64,000 nt of DNA from Colwellia chukchiensis (GCF_002104455.1 NZ_NBOC01000006.1:62001-126000), one strand, 5' to 3'; positions 20,409 through 29,183 are shown, counted from the stretch's first letter. Translations and numbers: made by a program. Notes: a model not told the origin generated them from the sequence alone.

Positions 20409-20495
20409 AACGAGAGGTAATTTTTTAACGTAATCTTGGTCATTACGAGACTTTTATTTAAGTTAAAACAACTTAGTTAAAGTCTAAATAGAGAT

Positions 20496-20571
20496 TGGAG
20501 CGGCTAACGAGACTCGAACTCGTGACATTCACGTTGGCAACGTGATGCTCTACCAACTGAGCTACAGCCGC
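20496..20571 (-). tRNA. tRNA-Gly(GCC)
   Basis: A 76-nt tRNA with acceptor stem GCGGCTG-like start, encoded CCA, TTCGAGTC T-loop and anticodon GCC in ACGTTGCCAACGT. Nearly identical to the three other Gly genes of the operon. Confidence 0.97.
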
Positions 20572-20619
20572 TTCGAAAGAGTTAAATACTGACACTGATT
20601 GATAACATATTAATCAGTA

Positions 20620-20706
20620 TGGTACCCGGGGCCGGACTTGAACCGGCACGCTGTTACCAGCGAGGGATTTTAAATCCCTTGTGTCTACCAATTCCACCAC
20701 CCGGGC
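20620..20706 (-). tRNA. tRNA-Leu(UAA)
   Basis: Second copy of the 87-nt tRNA-Leu, identical through the visible sequence to the first, with anticodon TAA and encoded CCA. Confidence 0.97.
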
Positions 20707-20766
20707 AACGAGAAGTATTTTTAACGTAGTGATTGGTGCACTACTCGATAGTTTTCCTATCAAATT

Positions 20767-20842
20767 TGGAGCGGCTGACGAGACTCGAACTCGTGACATT
20801 CACGTTGGCAACGTGATGCTCTACCAGCTGAGCTACAGCCGC
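20767..20842 (-). tRNA. tRNA-Gly(GCC)
   Basis: 76-nt tRNA with anticodon GCC and encoded CCA. It differs from the 20496 copy by compensating bases in the D-arm and the acceptor region (CAGCTGAG and GGCTGACG in the plus-strand reading). Confidence 0.97.
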
Positions 20843-20894
20843 TTCATTACATTAATGACTATCTTTAATCATTAATGTTATCTGGTTTGTAATT

Positions 20895-20970
20895 TGGAGC
20901 GGCTGACGAGACTCGAACTCGTGACATTCACGTTGGCAACGTGATGCTCTACCAGCTGAGCTACAGCCGC
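20895..20970 (-). tRNA. tRNA-Gly(GCC)
   Basis: 76-nt tRNA with anticodon GCC and encoded CCA, matching the 20767 copy; the pair points to local duplication of the Gly unit. Confidence 0.97.
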
Positions 20971-21039
20971 TTCATAATTTACAAATCAATTCCATACATA
21001 TGCCACTATGTATTAACTGCCCTACTTACGTCGATGAAA

Positions 21040-21126
21040 TGGTACCCGGGGCCGGACTTGAACCGGCACGCTGTTACCAGCGAGGGATTTTAAATCCCTT
21101 GTGTCTACCAATTCCACCACCCGGGC
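21040..21126 (-). tRNA. tRNA-Leu(UAA)
   Basis: Third 87-nt tRNA-Leu copy, anticodon TAA, encoded CCA. It lies four bases from the tRNA-Cys gene, matching the cysT-leuZ order of E. coli. Confidence 0.97.
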
Positions 21127-21130
21127 AAAA

Positions 21131-21204
21131 TGGAGGCGGGTCCCGGAGTCGAACCGAGGTCCACGGATTTGCAATCCGCTGCATAGCCACTCTGCCAACC
21201 CGCC
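21131..21204 (-). tRNA. tRNA-Cys(GCA)
   Basis: 74-nt tRNA with acceptor stem GGCGGGT, anticodon GCA in GGATTGCAAATCC and encoded CCA. It is the only Cys gene in the operon. Confidence 0.97.
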
Positions 21205-21259
21205 GTTTTCATCAACTACGAGTAAGGTAGTATTCCTTAGAATTTTCTTTAAAAGAAAT

Positions 21260-21335
21260 TGGAGCGGCTAACGAGACTCGAACTCGTGACATTCACGTTG
21301 GCAACGTGATGCTCTACCAACTGAGCTACAGCCGC
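21260..21335 (-). tRNA. tRNA-Gly(GCC)
   Basis: 76-nt tRNA with anticodon GCC and encoded CCA, the first gene of the operon in the direction of transcription. The order pgsA-Gly-Cys-Leu matches E. coli pgsA-glyW-cysT-leuZ. Confidence 0.97.
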
Positions 21336-21368
21336 TTCATCTGTTGACTCCCTGTCAACTGGGAACGC

Positions 21369-21396
21369 ATTCTACATTGAAAAACGGATGAGTCAA
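21369..21396 (-). promoter_or_regulatory. Promoter of the Gly/Cys/Leu tRNA operon
   Basis: On the minus strand TTGACT and TAGAAT are 16 bp apart, followed by a GC-containing discriminator, and lie 34 bp before the first tRNA-Gly. This is a good sigma-70 match, so the tRNAs can be made independently of pgsA read-through. Confidence 0.7.
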
Positions 21397-21482
21397 CCCT
21401 TAAATATCAATTTTATTTTGACTGCTCAAAAAGCGACTAATATGGTGTTTTTTTAACTAAATTTAGTACTTAGCGCTCGATA

Positions 21483-22061
21483 TTACTTGGTTAACTCAGG
21501 CCATGCCGCTTTGAAATAAATCACCATAGACCAAAATGTCAACACTGTCGCTATCGCATAAAAGCTATAGGCAGCAAATATTAATATCTGATGTGGAAAT
21601 TCAAAAAGAATTAATGGGATATCATAGTTGGGATACCAAATTAACCCCATAATCCCTAACATTTGCGCGGCAGTTTTATATTTACCCATTTGTGATACTG
21701 CAATGGTCTCTCTTAGGCCGCGTGATGACATAAATTCTCGCAAAGCACTGATAAAAATTTCTCGCGAAATCATTAAAATTGCTGATACCGATATCCACCA
21801 CACTTGTAAATCGTGAATTAATATCACTAAAGCAGCAACCACCATAAGCTTATCGGCTACTGGATCAATAAAAGCGCCAAAGGCTGATGACTGGTTTAAG
21901 CGACGCGCTAAATAACCATCTAATGCATCGCTGACTGCCGCAAACCAAAACACCACAAAGGCACCAAAATGATTCCAAGATACTGGTAAATAAAACACCG
22001 CGATAAAAATGGGGATTAATAAAATTCTAAATAGTGTTATTTGGTTGGGAATTGTCCACAT
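21483..22061 (-). CDS. pgsA: CDP-diacylglycerol-glycerol-3-phosphate phosphatidyltransferase
   Basis: Inner-membrane enzyme making phosphatidylglycerol phosphate, the committed step to phosphatidylglycerol and cardiolipin. The 192-residue protein shows the CDP-alcohol phosphotransferase motif DALDGYLARR followed by GAFIDPVADK, whose aspartates bind the metal, and four to six hydrophobic helices. It starts with ATG and follows uvrC, in the same order as E. coli uvrY-uvrC-pgsA-tRNA. Confidence 0.97.
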   Translation of the reverse strand: MWTIPNQITLFRILLIPIFIAVFYLPVSWNHFGAFVVFWFAAVSDALDGYLARRLNQSSAFGAFIDPVADKLMVVAALVILIHDLQVWWISVSAILMISREIFISALREFMSSRGLRETIAVSQMGKYKTAAQMLGIMGLIWYPNYDIPLILFEFPHQILIFAAYSFYAIATVLTFWSMVIYFKAAWPELTK

Positions 22062-22130
22062 AGGTGATTAATACTCTTTGTTTACACAGGTGTTGCGCTT
22101 AAGTGACTGCCATTTTACACAGATTGCAGG

Positions 22131-23984
22131 TTAATTGTCATGCAAGGCATCATAAATATTTTTCGCTAGGAGTTTACTGATACCTGGTACTTTTTCTAAG
22201 GTCGCTTTATCTGCTTTCAACACTTCTTGTAAACCGCCTAAATATTGTAATAATGCCTGCCTTTTTTTCGCTCCAATACCTGGAATCGACTCTAAGGTTG
22301 ATTTTTTACTGGCTTTTTGCCGCTTTGCCCTGTGCCCAGCAATAGCAAAACGATGCGACTCATCACGAATATGCTGTACTAGATGTAATGCCGGCGATGT
22401 CGCGGGCAAAGAGATTAGTTGATGACTACCGGCTAGAATGAGGGTTTCTAAACCAGGCTTTCGCGACTCCCCTTTTGCAACGCCCACCAGCAAAGGCGTT
22501 TTAACATGCTCAATAGTAGAAAAAAACGCTTCTGCTTTAGACAGTTGCCCTTTTCCACCATCAATAAAAATAATGTCAGGCATTTTTTCTTCGCTGGTCA
22601 CTTTGCTGTACCGCTTATCCAAAGCAAAGGCCATGGCGGCGTAATCATCACCAGGCGTAATGCCATGTACGTTATAGCGACGATAATCACTTTTTAACGG
22701 CCCATCTAGATCAAACACTACATTAGAGGCCACCGTTTGTTGGCCCATGGTATGGCTGATATCAAAACATTCAATGCGTGTAATGCCATTAGGTAACTCA
22801 AATACCTCATTCAGCGCTAAAAATCTTGCCTGCATCGACTCTTTATGGGAGTTCCTACTTAATAATGCGGTGGCGGCGTTTGTACAGGCAAGCTTTAAAT
22901 ATTGCGCGCGCTCAGTACGAACATTATGGGCAAGTTTAACCTCTCGCTCTGCTTGTGCAGACAGCACCTGAACGATATCTTGTTGACTTTCTATCGCTTG
23001 CGGAATAACAATTTCTTTTGGAATTGCACCTAAATTCAATTCATTACCAATATAATGTTGGCTAATAAACGCGGCAATAATTTCACTATCGCTGGTACCG
23101 ACAGGTACAGTGGGGAAATAGCTTTTACTGCCGAGGATTTTTTGCTCCCTGATAAATAACAAGTGAATACAAGCTTGGGATTTATGTCGATGTAGACCGA
23201 TAACATCCATTTCAGCAGCGCTACCACTGACATGTTGCTGTTGTTGTACTTTTCGCAGTGTGGCAATTTGATCGCGATATTTCGCTGCTTGTTCAAAGTC
23301 TAACGCTTTGCTGGCATCTTCCATATTTGCCACCAGTTGCTCAATCACTTTTGAGCTTTTGCCTTTAAGAAATAACTTCGCTAACTGCACTTGCTTTTGA
23401 TAGGCCGCTACCGATATTTTATCAACGCATGGCGCAGCACATCGACCAAGTTGATATTGTAAACACGGCCGACTGCGCGCGCGATAATAGCTATCTTCAC
23501 ATTGTCTTAGTGGGAAAATTTTTTGCATCAAGCGCAAGCTCTCCCACACAGCTCCAACCGTAGGGTACGGCCCGAAGTATTCACCTTTAACTTTTTTACC
23601 GCCACGGTGCATACCAAGCTTAGGGTGCTTATGGGCGGTGATCAGTAAATAAGGGTATGATTTATCATCACGCAGTAAAATATTGTATTTAGGCTGGTAC
23701 TTTTTAATATAGTTGTTTTCAAGGATCAGCGCTTCACCCTCGGTATGGGTAACAGTGACGTCTATCGCGGCAATTTGTTTTACCAGTGCTTGAGTTTTTG
23801 TACTACCGACATCTTTGCGAAAATAACTTGCCAAGCGTTTTTTTAAGTGTTTCGCTTTACCGACATAAATCACAACCTGAGCGTTATCGTACATACGATA
23901 GACACCTGCTTGTTCAGAAACTGCGGCTAAAAACGCTTGATGATCAAAGGTATTGCACTGGTTTGAGGATACTTTTTCAGACAA
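22131..23984 (-). CDS. uvrC: Excinuclease ABC subunit C
   Basis: Makes the two incisions of nucleotide excision repair with UvrA and UvrB. The 617-residue protein has the GIY-YIG nuclease domain (GVYRMYDNAQVVIYVGKAKH, about 26-45), the conserved CxxxxxxxC region around RPCLQYQLGRC, a UVR motif (about 205-240), the RNase-H-like second nuclease domain (ECFDISHTMG, IFIDGGKGQL) and C-terminal helix-hairpin-helix motifs (IPGIGAKKRQ, VPGISKLLA). The start is TTG at 23984, two bases after the uvrY stop, which suggests coupling. Confidence 0.97.
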   Translation of the reverse strand: MSEKVSSNQCNTFDHQAFLAAVSEQAGVYRMYDNAQVVIYVGKAKHLKKRLASYFRKDVGSTKTQALVKQIAAIDVTVTHTEGEALILENNYIKKYQPKYNILLRDDKSYPYLLITAHKHPKLGMHRGGKKVKGEYFGPYPTVGAVWESLRLMQKIFPLRQCEDSYYRARSRPCLQYQLGRCAAPCVDKISVAAYQKQVQLAKLFLKGKSSKVIEQLVANMEDASKALDFEQAAKYRDQIATLRKVQQQQHVSGSAAEMDVIGLHRHKSQACIHLLFIREQKILGSKSYFPTVPVGTSDSEIIAAFISQHYIGNELNLGAIPKEIVIPQAIESQQDIVQVLSAQAEREVKLAHNVRTERAQYLKLACTNAATALLSRNSHKESMQARFLALNEVFELPNGITRIECFDISHTMGQQTVASNVVFDLDGPLKSDYRRYNVHGITPGDDYAAMAFALDKRYSKVTSEEKMPDIIFIDGGKGQLSKAEAFFSTIEHVKTPLLVGVAKGESRKPGLETLILAGSHQLISLPATSPALHLVQHIRDESHRFAIAGHRAKRQKASKKSTLESIPGIGAKKRQALLQYLGGLQEVLKADKATLEKVPGISKLLAKNIYDALHDN

Positions 23985-23986
23985 GA

Positions 23987-24631
23987 CTACAAAACTTCAG
24001 TTTTCAACATACCATGGCGAATCGCCAAGTGGGTTAACTCTACATCATTACCGACATTGAGCTTTTCAAACATACGATACCGATAGCTATTAATAGTTTT
24101 TGTGCTGAGAATTAATTGCTCAGAAATATCTGGCACCTTTTCGCCGCGTGTGATCATCAGCATAATTTGTAGCTCGCGTTCAGATAAACTGTTAAACGGG
24201 TTTTCATCGGCAGTTTTAAATTGGCTTAGCGCCATTTGTTGCGCTATTTCAGGAGTAATGTAACGTTGACCACTATTAACAGCACGAATAGCGTGGATCA
24301 TTTCATTTGGGGCAGTACCTTTAGTTAAGTATCCCGCAGCCCCTATTTGCATAACCTTGGTTGGGATCGGATCTTCACAATAAACTGTTAGCACTATTAC
24401 TTTGACATCAGGCGCATAGCGAATAATTTTTTTCGTTGCCTCCAGGCCGCCAATACCTGGCATGTTCATGTCCATTAAAACAACATTAGGTTCGACTTTA
24501 CGACAAAATTGTACGGCTTCCTCGCCTGTTTTGGCTTCACCAATCACCTTAAGTCCTTTGACTTCGTCTAAGATTTTGCGTATTCCCGTCCGAACCAATT
24601 CGTGGTCATCTACTAACAAAACATTTATCAA
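23987..24631 (-). CDS. uvrY: Response regulator UvrY/GacA
   Basis: NarL-type response regulator of the BarA/UvrY (GacS/GacA) system, which in relatives activates Csr/Rsm small RNAs controlling carbon use and motility. The 214 residues contain a receiver domain with VDDHE and phosphoacceptor Asp54 in VLMDMNMPG, then a LuxR-type helix-turn-helix (LSERELQIM, TKTINSYRYR). The start is TTG (MINVLLVDDHEL), as indicated by alignment to the E. coli protein; AAGG sits about 10 bases upstream. The partner kinase is not in the window. Confidence 0.96.
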   Translation of the reverse strand: MINVLLVDDHELVRTGIRKILDEVKGLKVIGEAKTGEEAVQFCRKVEPNVVLMDMNMPGIGGLEATKKIIRYAPDVKVIVLTVYCEDPIPTKVMQIGAAGYLTKGTAPNEMIHAIRAVNSGQRYITPEIAQQMALSQFKTADENPFNSLSERELQIMLMITRGEKVPDISEQLILSTKTINSYRYRMFEKLNVGNDVELTHLAIRHGMLKTEVL

Positions 24632-24794
24632 CGTTGCTTTACCTTATAATTATTTGATAAAAACTATGTAATAAAACACATAGCAATCAGGCTAAAAAGA
24701 ATATAGTGAAATGTAAAGTAACTCAAACTAAATTCTCGCTTTAACACCTGTTTACGCATTTATTATACGTCTATTTTCAACAAAGCGCCTACCG

Positions 24795-25049
24795 CTAGAG
24801 TTTGTTTTTATTTAACCAACTATTTAATAGCCCAACTTGGCCGTTTTTATAAGCAGCATACGTTAGCCGAACCGCATTACTGAGTATAATACTATCATTC
24901 CACTTTGTTTGTTCAGCAATTAATTCGTAGCATTTTTGTGCTTCAGGTGATAAATAGCCACGCATTTCTTTTTTGCCACGCTCTTTTTGTCGTTCACGAT
25001 AACGTTTCTGTTTCTCTGCATTAGTTAATGCTGCCTTTTTTATACTCAT
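24795..25049 (-). CDS. Small basic protein of unknown function
   Basis: An 84-residue protein starting at ATG 25049, with AAGG six bases upstream; a TTG one codon earlier is also possible. The N-terminal third is highly basic (TNAEKQKRYRERQKERGKK). The rest is predicted helical, with a pattern (LSPEAQKCYELIAEQTKWND, then ILSNAVRLTYAAYK) that resembles small ribbon-helix-helix or plasmid-type DNA-binding proteins. I do not recognise the family. It has its own space between uvrY and fabA and may be transcribed alone. Confidence 0.6.
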   Translation of the reverse strand: MSIKKAALTNAEKQKRYRERQKERGKKEMRGYLSPEAQKCYELIAEQTKWNDSIILSNAVRLTYAAYKNGQVGLLNSWLNKNKL

Positions 25050-25227
25050 CAATACCTTACCCTATTATCGCCAACCAAAATAGAAGGTTACGCATAACTA
25101 ATTCTTACAGATTTACGACACCTTGTTAAGTAAAAAGGTAATTTAATTAACTGTTCGGAGTTGTTTAGCGTACAAGTGTTCGCTAAAGTAGCGCCTTTGA
25201 AAATTATCTATTGTAGAAGTGACCCCC

Positions 25228-25743
25228 ATGGAACAAAAAAACTCGTTCTCAAAAGAAGACCTTATTAAAGCCGGTACCGGTGAAATGTTTGGCCCAGGTA
25301 ACAGCCAGTTACCCTCTGATAATATGTTAATGATGGACAGAATAATTAGCATTAACAGCGATGGTGGCGAACATGGTAAAGGTGAAATAATTGCTGAGCT
25401 TGATATCCATCCAGACCTTTGGTTTTTCGATTGTCACTTCAAAGGTGACCCAGTAATGCCTGGTTGTCTTGGTTTAGATGCCATGTGGCAATTAACGGGC
25501 TTTTACTTGGCTTGGTCTGGTGGACCTGGTCACGGTCGTGCGTTAGGGGTTGGTGAAGTAAAATTCACCGGACAAATTTTACCTACTGCAAAAAAAGTGA
25601 CTTACAAAATCACCTTAAAGCGCGTCATTAAACGTAAATTATTTATGGGCATTGCCGACGGTACGGTGTCAGTGGATGGTCGTGTTATTTACACAGCAAC
25701 TGACTTAAAGGTAGGCTTGTTTACCGATACGACTAAATTTTAA
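25228..25743 (+). CDS. fabA: 3-hydroxydecanoyl-ACP dehydratase/isomerase FabA
   Basis: Dehydrates 3-hydroxyacyl-ACP and isomerises trans-2- to cis-3-decenoyl-ACP, the branch point to unsaturated fatty acids. The active-site His lies in [18 protein letters not shown] and the catalytic Asp in [12 protein letters not shown] start at 25219 would add three residues; I chose ATG 25228, giving 171 residues against 172 in E. coli. It stands alone, well separated from the fab operon at the start of the window. Confidence 0.97.
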   Translation: MEQKNSFSKEDLIKAGTGEMFGPGNSQLPSDNMLMMDRIISINSDGGEHGKGEIIAELDIHPDLWFFDCHFKGDPVMPGCLGLDAMWQLTGFYLAWSGGPGHGRALGVGEVKFTGQILPTAKKVTYKITLKRVIKRKLFMGIADGTVSVDGRVIYTATDLKVGLFTDTTKF

Positions 25744-25792
25744 AAGCCTAGTTTATCGCTAAAGTCACAGGCACTAATCCTATGCAGGGCAT

Positions 25793-25822
25793 AAAAAAGC
25801 CAGCTTAACTAGCTGGCTTTTT
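25793..25822. terminator. Bidirectional terminator between fabA and gltX
   Basis: Stem AGCCAGCT (25798-25805) with AGCTGGCT (25811-25818), loop TAACT, with an A-run before and a T-run after. It can stop both the fabA transcript and the convergent gltX transcript. Confidence 0.88.
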
Positions 25823-25851
25823 GTTATCTGACTGATCCGTCCTGAATAAGG

Positions 25852-27264
25852 CTAGCTGTTAGCAATACGCGCTTCAACGACTTCGATCGCTTGATCAATT
25901 CTATCCAATACTTTTTGCTGGTCTAACAAGGCTAAAGTAATATCAAGTGATGGCGAATTACCACCACCGGTAGCAGCAACGCGCAATGGCATTCCCACTT
26001 TGCCCATACCTACTTCAAGCTCTGTCGCTGTATCATTAATCGCAGCGTGAATTGGTGCTGGTGACCAATCAGTTAACGCAGCGAATTTAGCTTTAACCAA
26101 CAGTAACGGCTCTTTAACCACTGGACGTAAATGTTTTTTAACGGCGCCGGCGTCAAGTTCGGTAAAATCTTCATAAAAATAGCGGCTAATTTGTGCCATT
26201 TCTTTTAACGTTTTGACCCGATCCGCTTGCACTTTGACGATTTCTTCTAGCGCTGGACCGTTTGCTATGTTGATGCCCTGATCTTTCATGTGCCACTCTA
26301 GGTGTGAGGCAACATAGCTTGGCTCAAGCGTTTTCATGTAATGCTGATTCACCCAGATAAGTTTCTCGGTATTAAAGCCTGATGGCGCTCGGTTACAGTC
26401 TTTCAGATCAAATAGTTCTATCATTTCTTCACGAGAAAAAATCTCTTGATCACCATGTGACCAACCTAAACGCACTAAATAATTTAATAGCGCTTCGGGT
26501 AAGTAGCCGTCATCACGATACTGCATGACACCAACCGCGCCATGACGTTTTGATAAACGCTTGCCGTCATCACCTAATATCATCGGAATATGCGCGTATT
26601 CAGGTACAGTTGCACCTAGGGCTTTTAAGATATTGATTTGTTTTGGCGTATTACTGACATGATCATCACCGCGTACTACATGTGTGACTTTCATATCCCA
26701 GTCATCGACCACTACGGTTAAGTTATACGTTGGCGTACCGTCTGAGCGGGCAATGATTAAATCATCAAGTTGTTCATTGCTAATGGTAATATCACCTTTG
26801 ACCATGTCCTTGATGACCACCTCACCATCTAAAGGGTTTTTAAAGCGGATCACATAAGGTTGGTCAGCAGGGTAATCGGTACGATCACGCCAGAAGCCGT
26901 TATATTTCTCTATTTCACCTTTGGCTTTTGCTTCTGCCCGCATCGCTTCAACTTCTTCAGCACTGCAGTAACAACGATACGCATGGCCAGTGGCAAGCAA
27001 TTGCTCAATAGCCTCTTTATAGCGATCAAAACGTTGAGTCTGATAGTAAGGGCCATGAGTCCAAGGTAAGTTTAACCAGTTCATGCCATCCATAATGGCG
27101 TCAACAGAAGCTTGGGTTGAACGCTCTATATCCGTGTCTTCAATTCTTAGAATAAAGTCACCACCATTTTTTTGCGCGTAAAGCCAGCTATAAAGTGCCG
27201 TACGAGCACCCCCCACATGTAAATATCCTGTTGGACTAGGAGCAAATCGAGTTGTTAAAGTCAT
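25852..27264 (-). CDS. gltX: Glutamate-tRNA ligase
   Basis: Charges tRNA-Glu with glutamate. The 470-residue class I synthetase has the HIGH-type motif in [17 protein letters not shown], the zinc-region cysteines around YRCYCSAEE and the KMSKS-type motif [12 protein letters not shown]. Length and motifs are typical of bacterial discriminating GluRS. It is transcribed alone, convergent with fabA and divergent from the tRNA-Val genes. Confidence 0.97.
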   Translation of the reverse strand: MTLTTRFAPSPTGYLHVGGARTALYSWLYAQKNGGDFILRIEDTDIERSTQASVDAIMDGMNWLNLPWTHGPYYQTQRFDRYKEAIEQLLATGHAYRCYCSAEEVEAMRAEAKAKGEIEKYNGFWRDRTDYPADQPYVIRFKNPLDGEVVIKDMVKGDITISNEQLDDLIIARSDGTPTYNLTVVVDDWDMKVTHVVRGDDHVSNTPKQINILKALGATVPEYAHIPMILGDDGKRLSKRHGAVGVMQYRDDGYLPEALLNYLVRLGWSHGDQEIFSREEMIELFDLKDCNRAPSGFNTEKLIWVNQHYMKTLEPSYVASHLEWHMKDQGINIANGPALEEIVKVQADRVKTLKEMAQISRYFYEDFTELDAGAVKKHLRPVVKEPLLLVKAKFAALTDWSPAPIHAAINDTATELEVGMGKVGMPLRVAATGGGNSPSLDITLALLDQQKVLDRIDQAIEVVEARIANS

Positions 27265-27494
27265 AAAGGTCTCAATGAAATAAATAAAGTTGCTACGCTG
27301 AGCAAATTAAACAAGGTTTAAAAAGATGCCGATATTTTATCAGGCAACCACAGGAAATACATCTTTTCACACGTTAAAACTCTAGATGACCAATAACAGC
27401 AAACAAAACGAGTTCACAAAAGCATCAGTCTGTTGAAATTTACATCGCTTAAGCTAAATAGTTAAAAAAATAGCAAATAATTACTGAGTTTTTG

Positions 27495-27522
27495 TTGACA
27501 GCTTTTTCGATCTCCCTATAAT
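27495..27522 (+). promoter_or_regulatory. Promoter of the tRNA-Val operon
   Basis: A perfect TTGACA and a perfect TATAAT separated by 16 bp, followed by a GC-rich discriminator (ACGCCCCC), 16 bp before the first tRNA-Val. This is a strong sigma-70 promoter with the features of stringently controlled stable-RNA promoters. It would drive the three tRNAs and, unless transcription stops, the fragment array behind them. Confidence 0.88.
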
Positions 27523-27538
27523 ACGCCCCCACAGAGCA

Positions 27539-27614
27539 GGACGATTAGCTCAGTTGGGAGAGCACCGCCCTTACAAGGCGGGGGTCACTGGTTCAAGCCC
27601 AGTATCGTCCACCA
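27539..27614 (+). tRNA. tRNA-Val(UAC)
   Basis: 76-nt tRNA with acceptor stem GGACGAT/ATCGTCC, anticodon TAC in CCTTACAAGG, TTCAAGC T-loop and encoded CCA. First of three identical copies. Confidence 0.98.
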
Positions 27615-27644
27615 TTCTTTGCCATAAAGAATTAAAACTCTAAT

Positions 27645-27720
27645 GGACGATTAGCTCAGTTGGGAGAGCACCGCCCTTACAAGGCGGGGGTCACTGGTTC
27701 AAGCCCAGTATCGTCCACCA
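27645..27720 (+). tRNA. tRNA-Val(UAC)
   Basis: Identical second copy. The 30-bp spacer before it (27615-27644) contains a small hairpin TTCTTT-GCCAT-AAAGAA that could be a processing site. Confidence 0.98.
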
Positions 27721-27863
27721 CTTATTTTGTAAGTGAGGTAGATAATTTAGCGTTGGAAAAGTGATAAGGTCAACACCTTCTACTCTTTACCACCCGCGCC
27801 GAATCACTGGTTCAAGCCCAGTATCGTTCACCATTCTTTGCCATAAAGAATTAAAACTCTAAT

Positions 27864-27939
27864 GGACGATTAGCTCAGTTGGGAGAGCACCGCCCTTACA
27901 AGGCGGGGGTCACTGGTTCAAGCCCAGTATCGTCCACCA
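27864..27939 (+). tRNA. tRNA-Val(UAC)
   Basis: Identical third copy. The 30-bp spacer before it is identical to the spacer before the second copy, so tRNA plus spacer were duplicated, here behind a tRNA fragment ending at 27833. Confidence 0.98.
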
Positions 27940-27958
27940 TCTTATTAAAATCCTTAAG

Positions 27959-28118
27959 TTCTTTAATTCTTTAATTCTTTAATTCTTTAATTCTTTAATT
28001 CTTTAATTCTTTAATTCTTTAATTCTTTAATTCTTTAATTCTTTAATTCTTTAATTCTTTAATTCTTTAATTCTTTAATTCTTTAATTCTTTAATTCTTT
28101 AATTCTTTAATTCTTTAA
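27959..28118. repeat. Microsatellite (TTCTTTAA)x20
   Basis: Twenty perfect copies of the 8-bp unit TTCTTTAA, 160 bp in all. It lies inside the spacer between the third tRNA-Val and the next tRNA fragment. The unit is also present singly in the other spacers (AAGTTCTTTAATAGC), so it expanded from pre-existing sequence. Such perfect repeats change length by slippage. Confidence 0.98.
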
Positions 28119-28730
28119 TAATCTATTTAAACTAAAAGCACCTTCTGCTCTTTACAACCCGCGCCGAATCACAACTTCAAGCCCAGTATCGTCCACCATC
28201 TTATTAAAATTCTTTAATAGCTTTAATAATCTATTAAAACTAAAAGCACCTTCTACTCTTTACAACCTGCGCCGAATCACAACTTCAAGCCCAGTATCGT
28301 CCACCATCTTATTAAAATTCTTTAATAGCTTTAATAATCTATTAAAACTAAAAGCACCTTCTGCTCTTTACAACCCGCACCGAATCACTGGTTCAAGCCC
28401 AGTATCGTCCACCATCTTATTAAAATCCTTAAATTCTTTAATAGCTTTAATAATCTATTTAAAACTAAAAGCACCTTCTGCTCTTTACAACCCGCGCCGA
28501 ATCACAACTTCAAGCCCAGTATCGTCCACCATATTATTAAAATCCTTAAGTTCTTTAATAGCTTTAATAATCTATTTAAAACTAAAAGCACCTGCTGCTC
28601 TTTACAACCCGCGCCTAATCACAACTTCAAGCCCAGTATCGTCCACCATCTTATTAAAATCCTTAAGTTCTTTGGCGGGGGTCACTGGTTCAAGCCCAGT
28701 ATCATCCACCATATTATTAAAATCCTTAAG

Positions 28731-28770
28731 TTCTTTAATTCTTTAATTCTTTAATTCTTTAATTCTTTAA
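28731..28770. repeat. Microsatellite (TTCTTTAA)x5
   Basis: Five perfect copies of the same 8-bp unit, at the equivalent place of the last spacer of the tRNA-fragment array. Confidence 0.95.
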
Positions 28771-28859
28771 TAGCTTTAATAATCTATTTAAACTAAAAGC
28801 GCCTGCTACTCTTTACAACCCGCGCCGAATCACCACTTCAAGCCCAGTATCGTCTATCC

Positions 28860-29154
28860 CTTTTTTTTCATAAAAGCGCTTACAGCAGAACAAACGCAAT
28901 TGCTATGCGTTATCGCCTGATCTAATTTCTAAATGCTAACACTGCTTATTAAGAGCTATTCTTGGCTTATAGTATGACTCAATGTCATGAAAAAAATTTG
29001 CTACATATTTGTGTTTGCTATCAGCGAGAAATCGCCGTGTCATTAAGTGTTTGAATTAGCAGTGTTCAGGTAACCTATCGCAAACTAGCCTTGGGTTTTC
29101 GCTATTAAATAACACAGATAAAAGTTGCAAGAACTGCAAAACAGTGCAATCATT
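28860..29154. other. Gene-free stretch between the tRNA array and the nucleoside operon
   Basis: It begins with a run of eight T residues (28861-28868) directly after the last tRNA fragment, which may end array transcription although no strong stem precedes it. The remainder is AT-rich without an ORF; the promoter of the downstream operon must lie here. Confidence 0.4.
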
Positions 29155-29183
29155 TACATTAGTTCACGAGCTTTACAGATGTA
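29155..29183. promoter_or_regulatory. Putative operator upstream of the phosphorylase-RLP operon
   Basis: Inverted repeat of two 12-bp arms separated by 5 bp: TACATTAGTTCA, CGAGC, TTTACAGATGTA. The same arm-5-arm layout and near-identical arms occur at 39388-39416, 42468-42496 and 42764-42792. It lies 33 bp upstream of the start codon, a position suited to repression. Confidence 0.68.

Larger units (their letters stand above)
27804..28859 (+). repeat. Array of tRNA-Val 3'-end fragments in tandem repeats
   Basis: Eight copies of the last 30-38 nt of tRNA-Val (TCAC..TTCAAGCCCAGTATCGTCCACCA, T-arm plus acceptor strand plus CCA) lie at 27804-27833, 28169-28198, 28277-28306, 28385-28414, 28502-28531, 28619-28648, 28674-28711 and 28830-28859. 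The last has lost its CCA. Between 28199 and 28648 they sit in tandem units of 108, 108, 117 and 117 bp with near-identical AT-rich spacers. Three keep the T-stem 5' strand ACTGG; five have ACAAC or ACCAC, which cannot pair. The segments AGCACC and TTTACAA ahead of each fragment may be older tRNA remnants. None can fold as a tRNA. Confidence 0.9.

Noticed and set aside
27804-28859. Regularly spaced repeats that could be read as a CRISPR array
   Set aside because: The conserved blocks are the 3' end of tRNA-Val, the spacers are near-identical rather than unique, and no cas genes are present.
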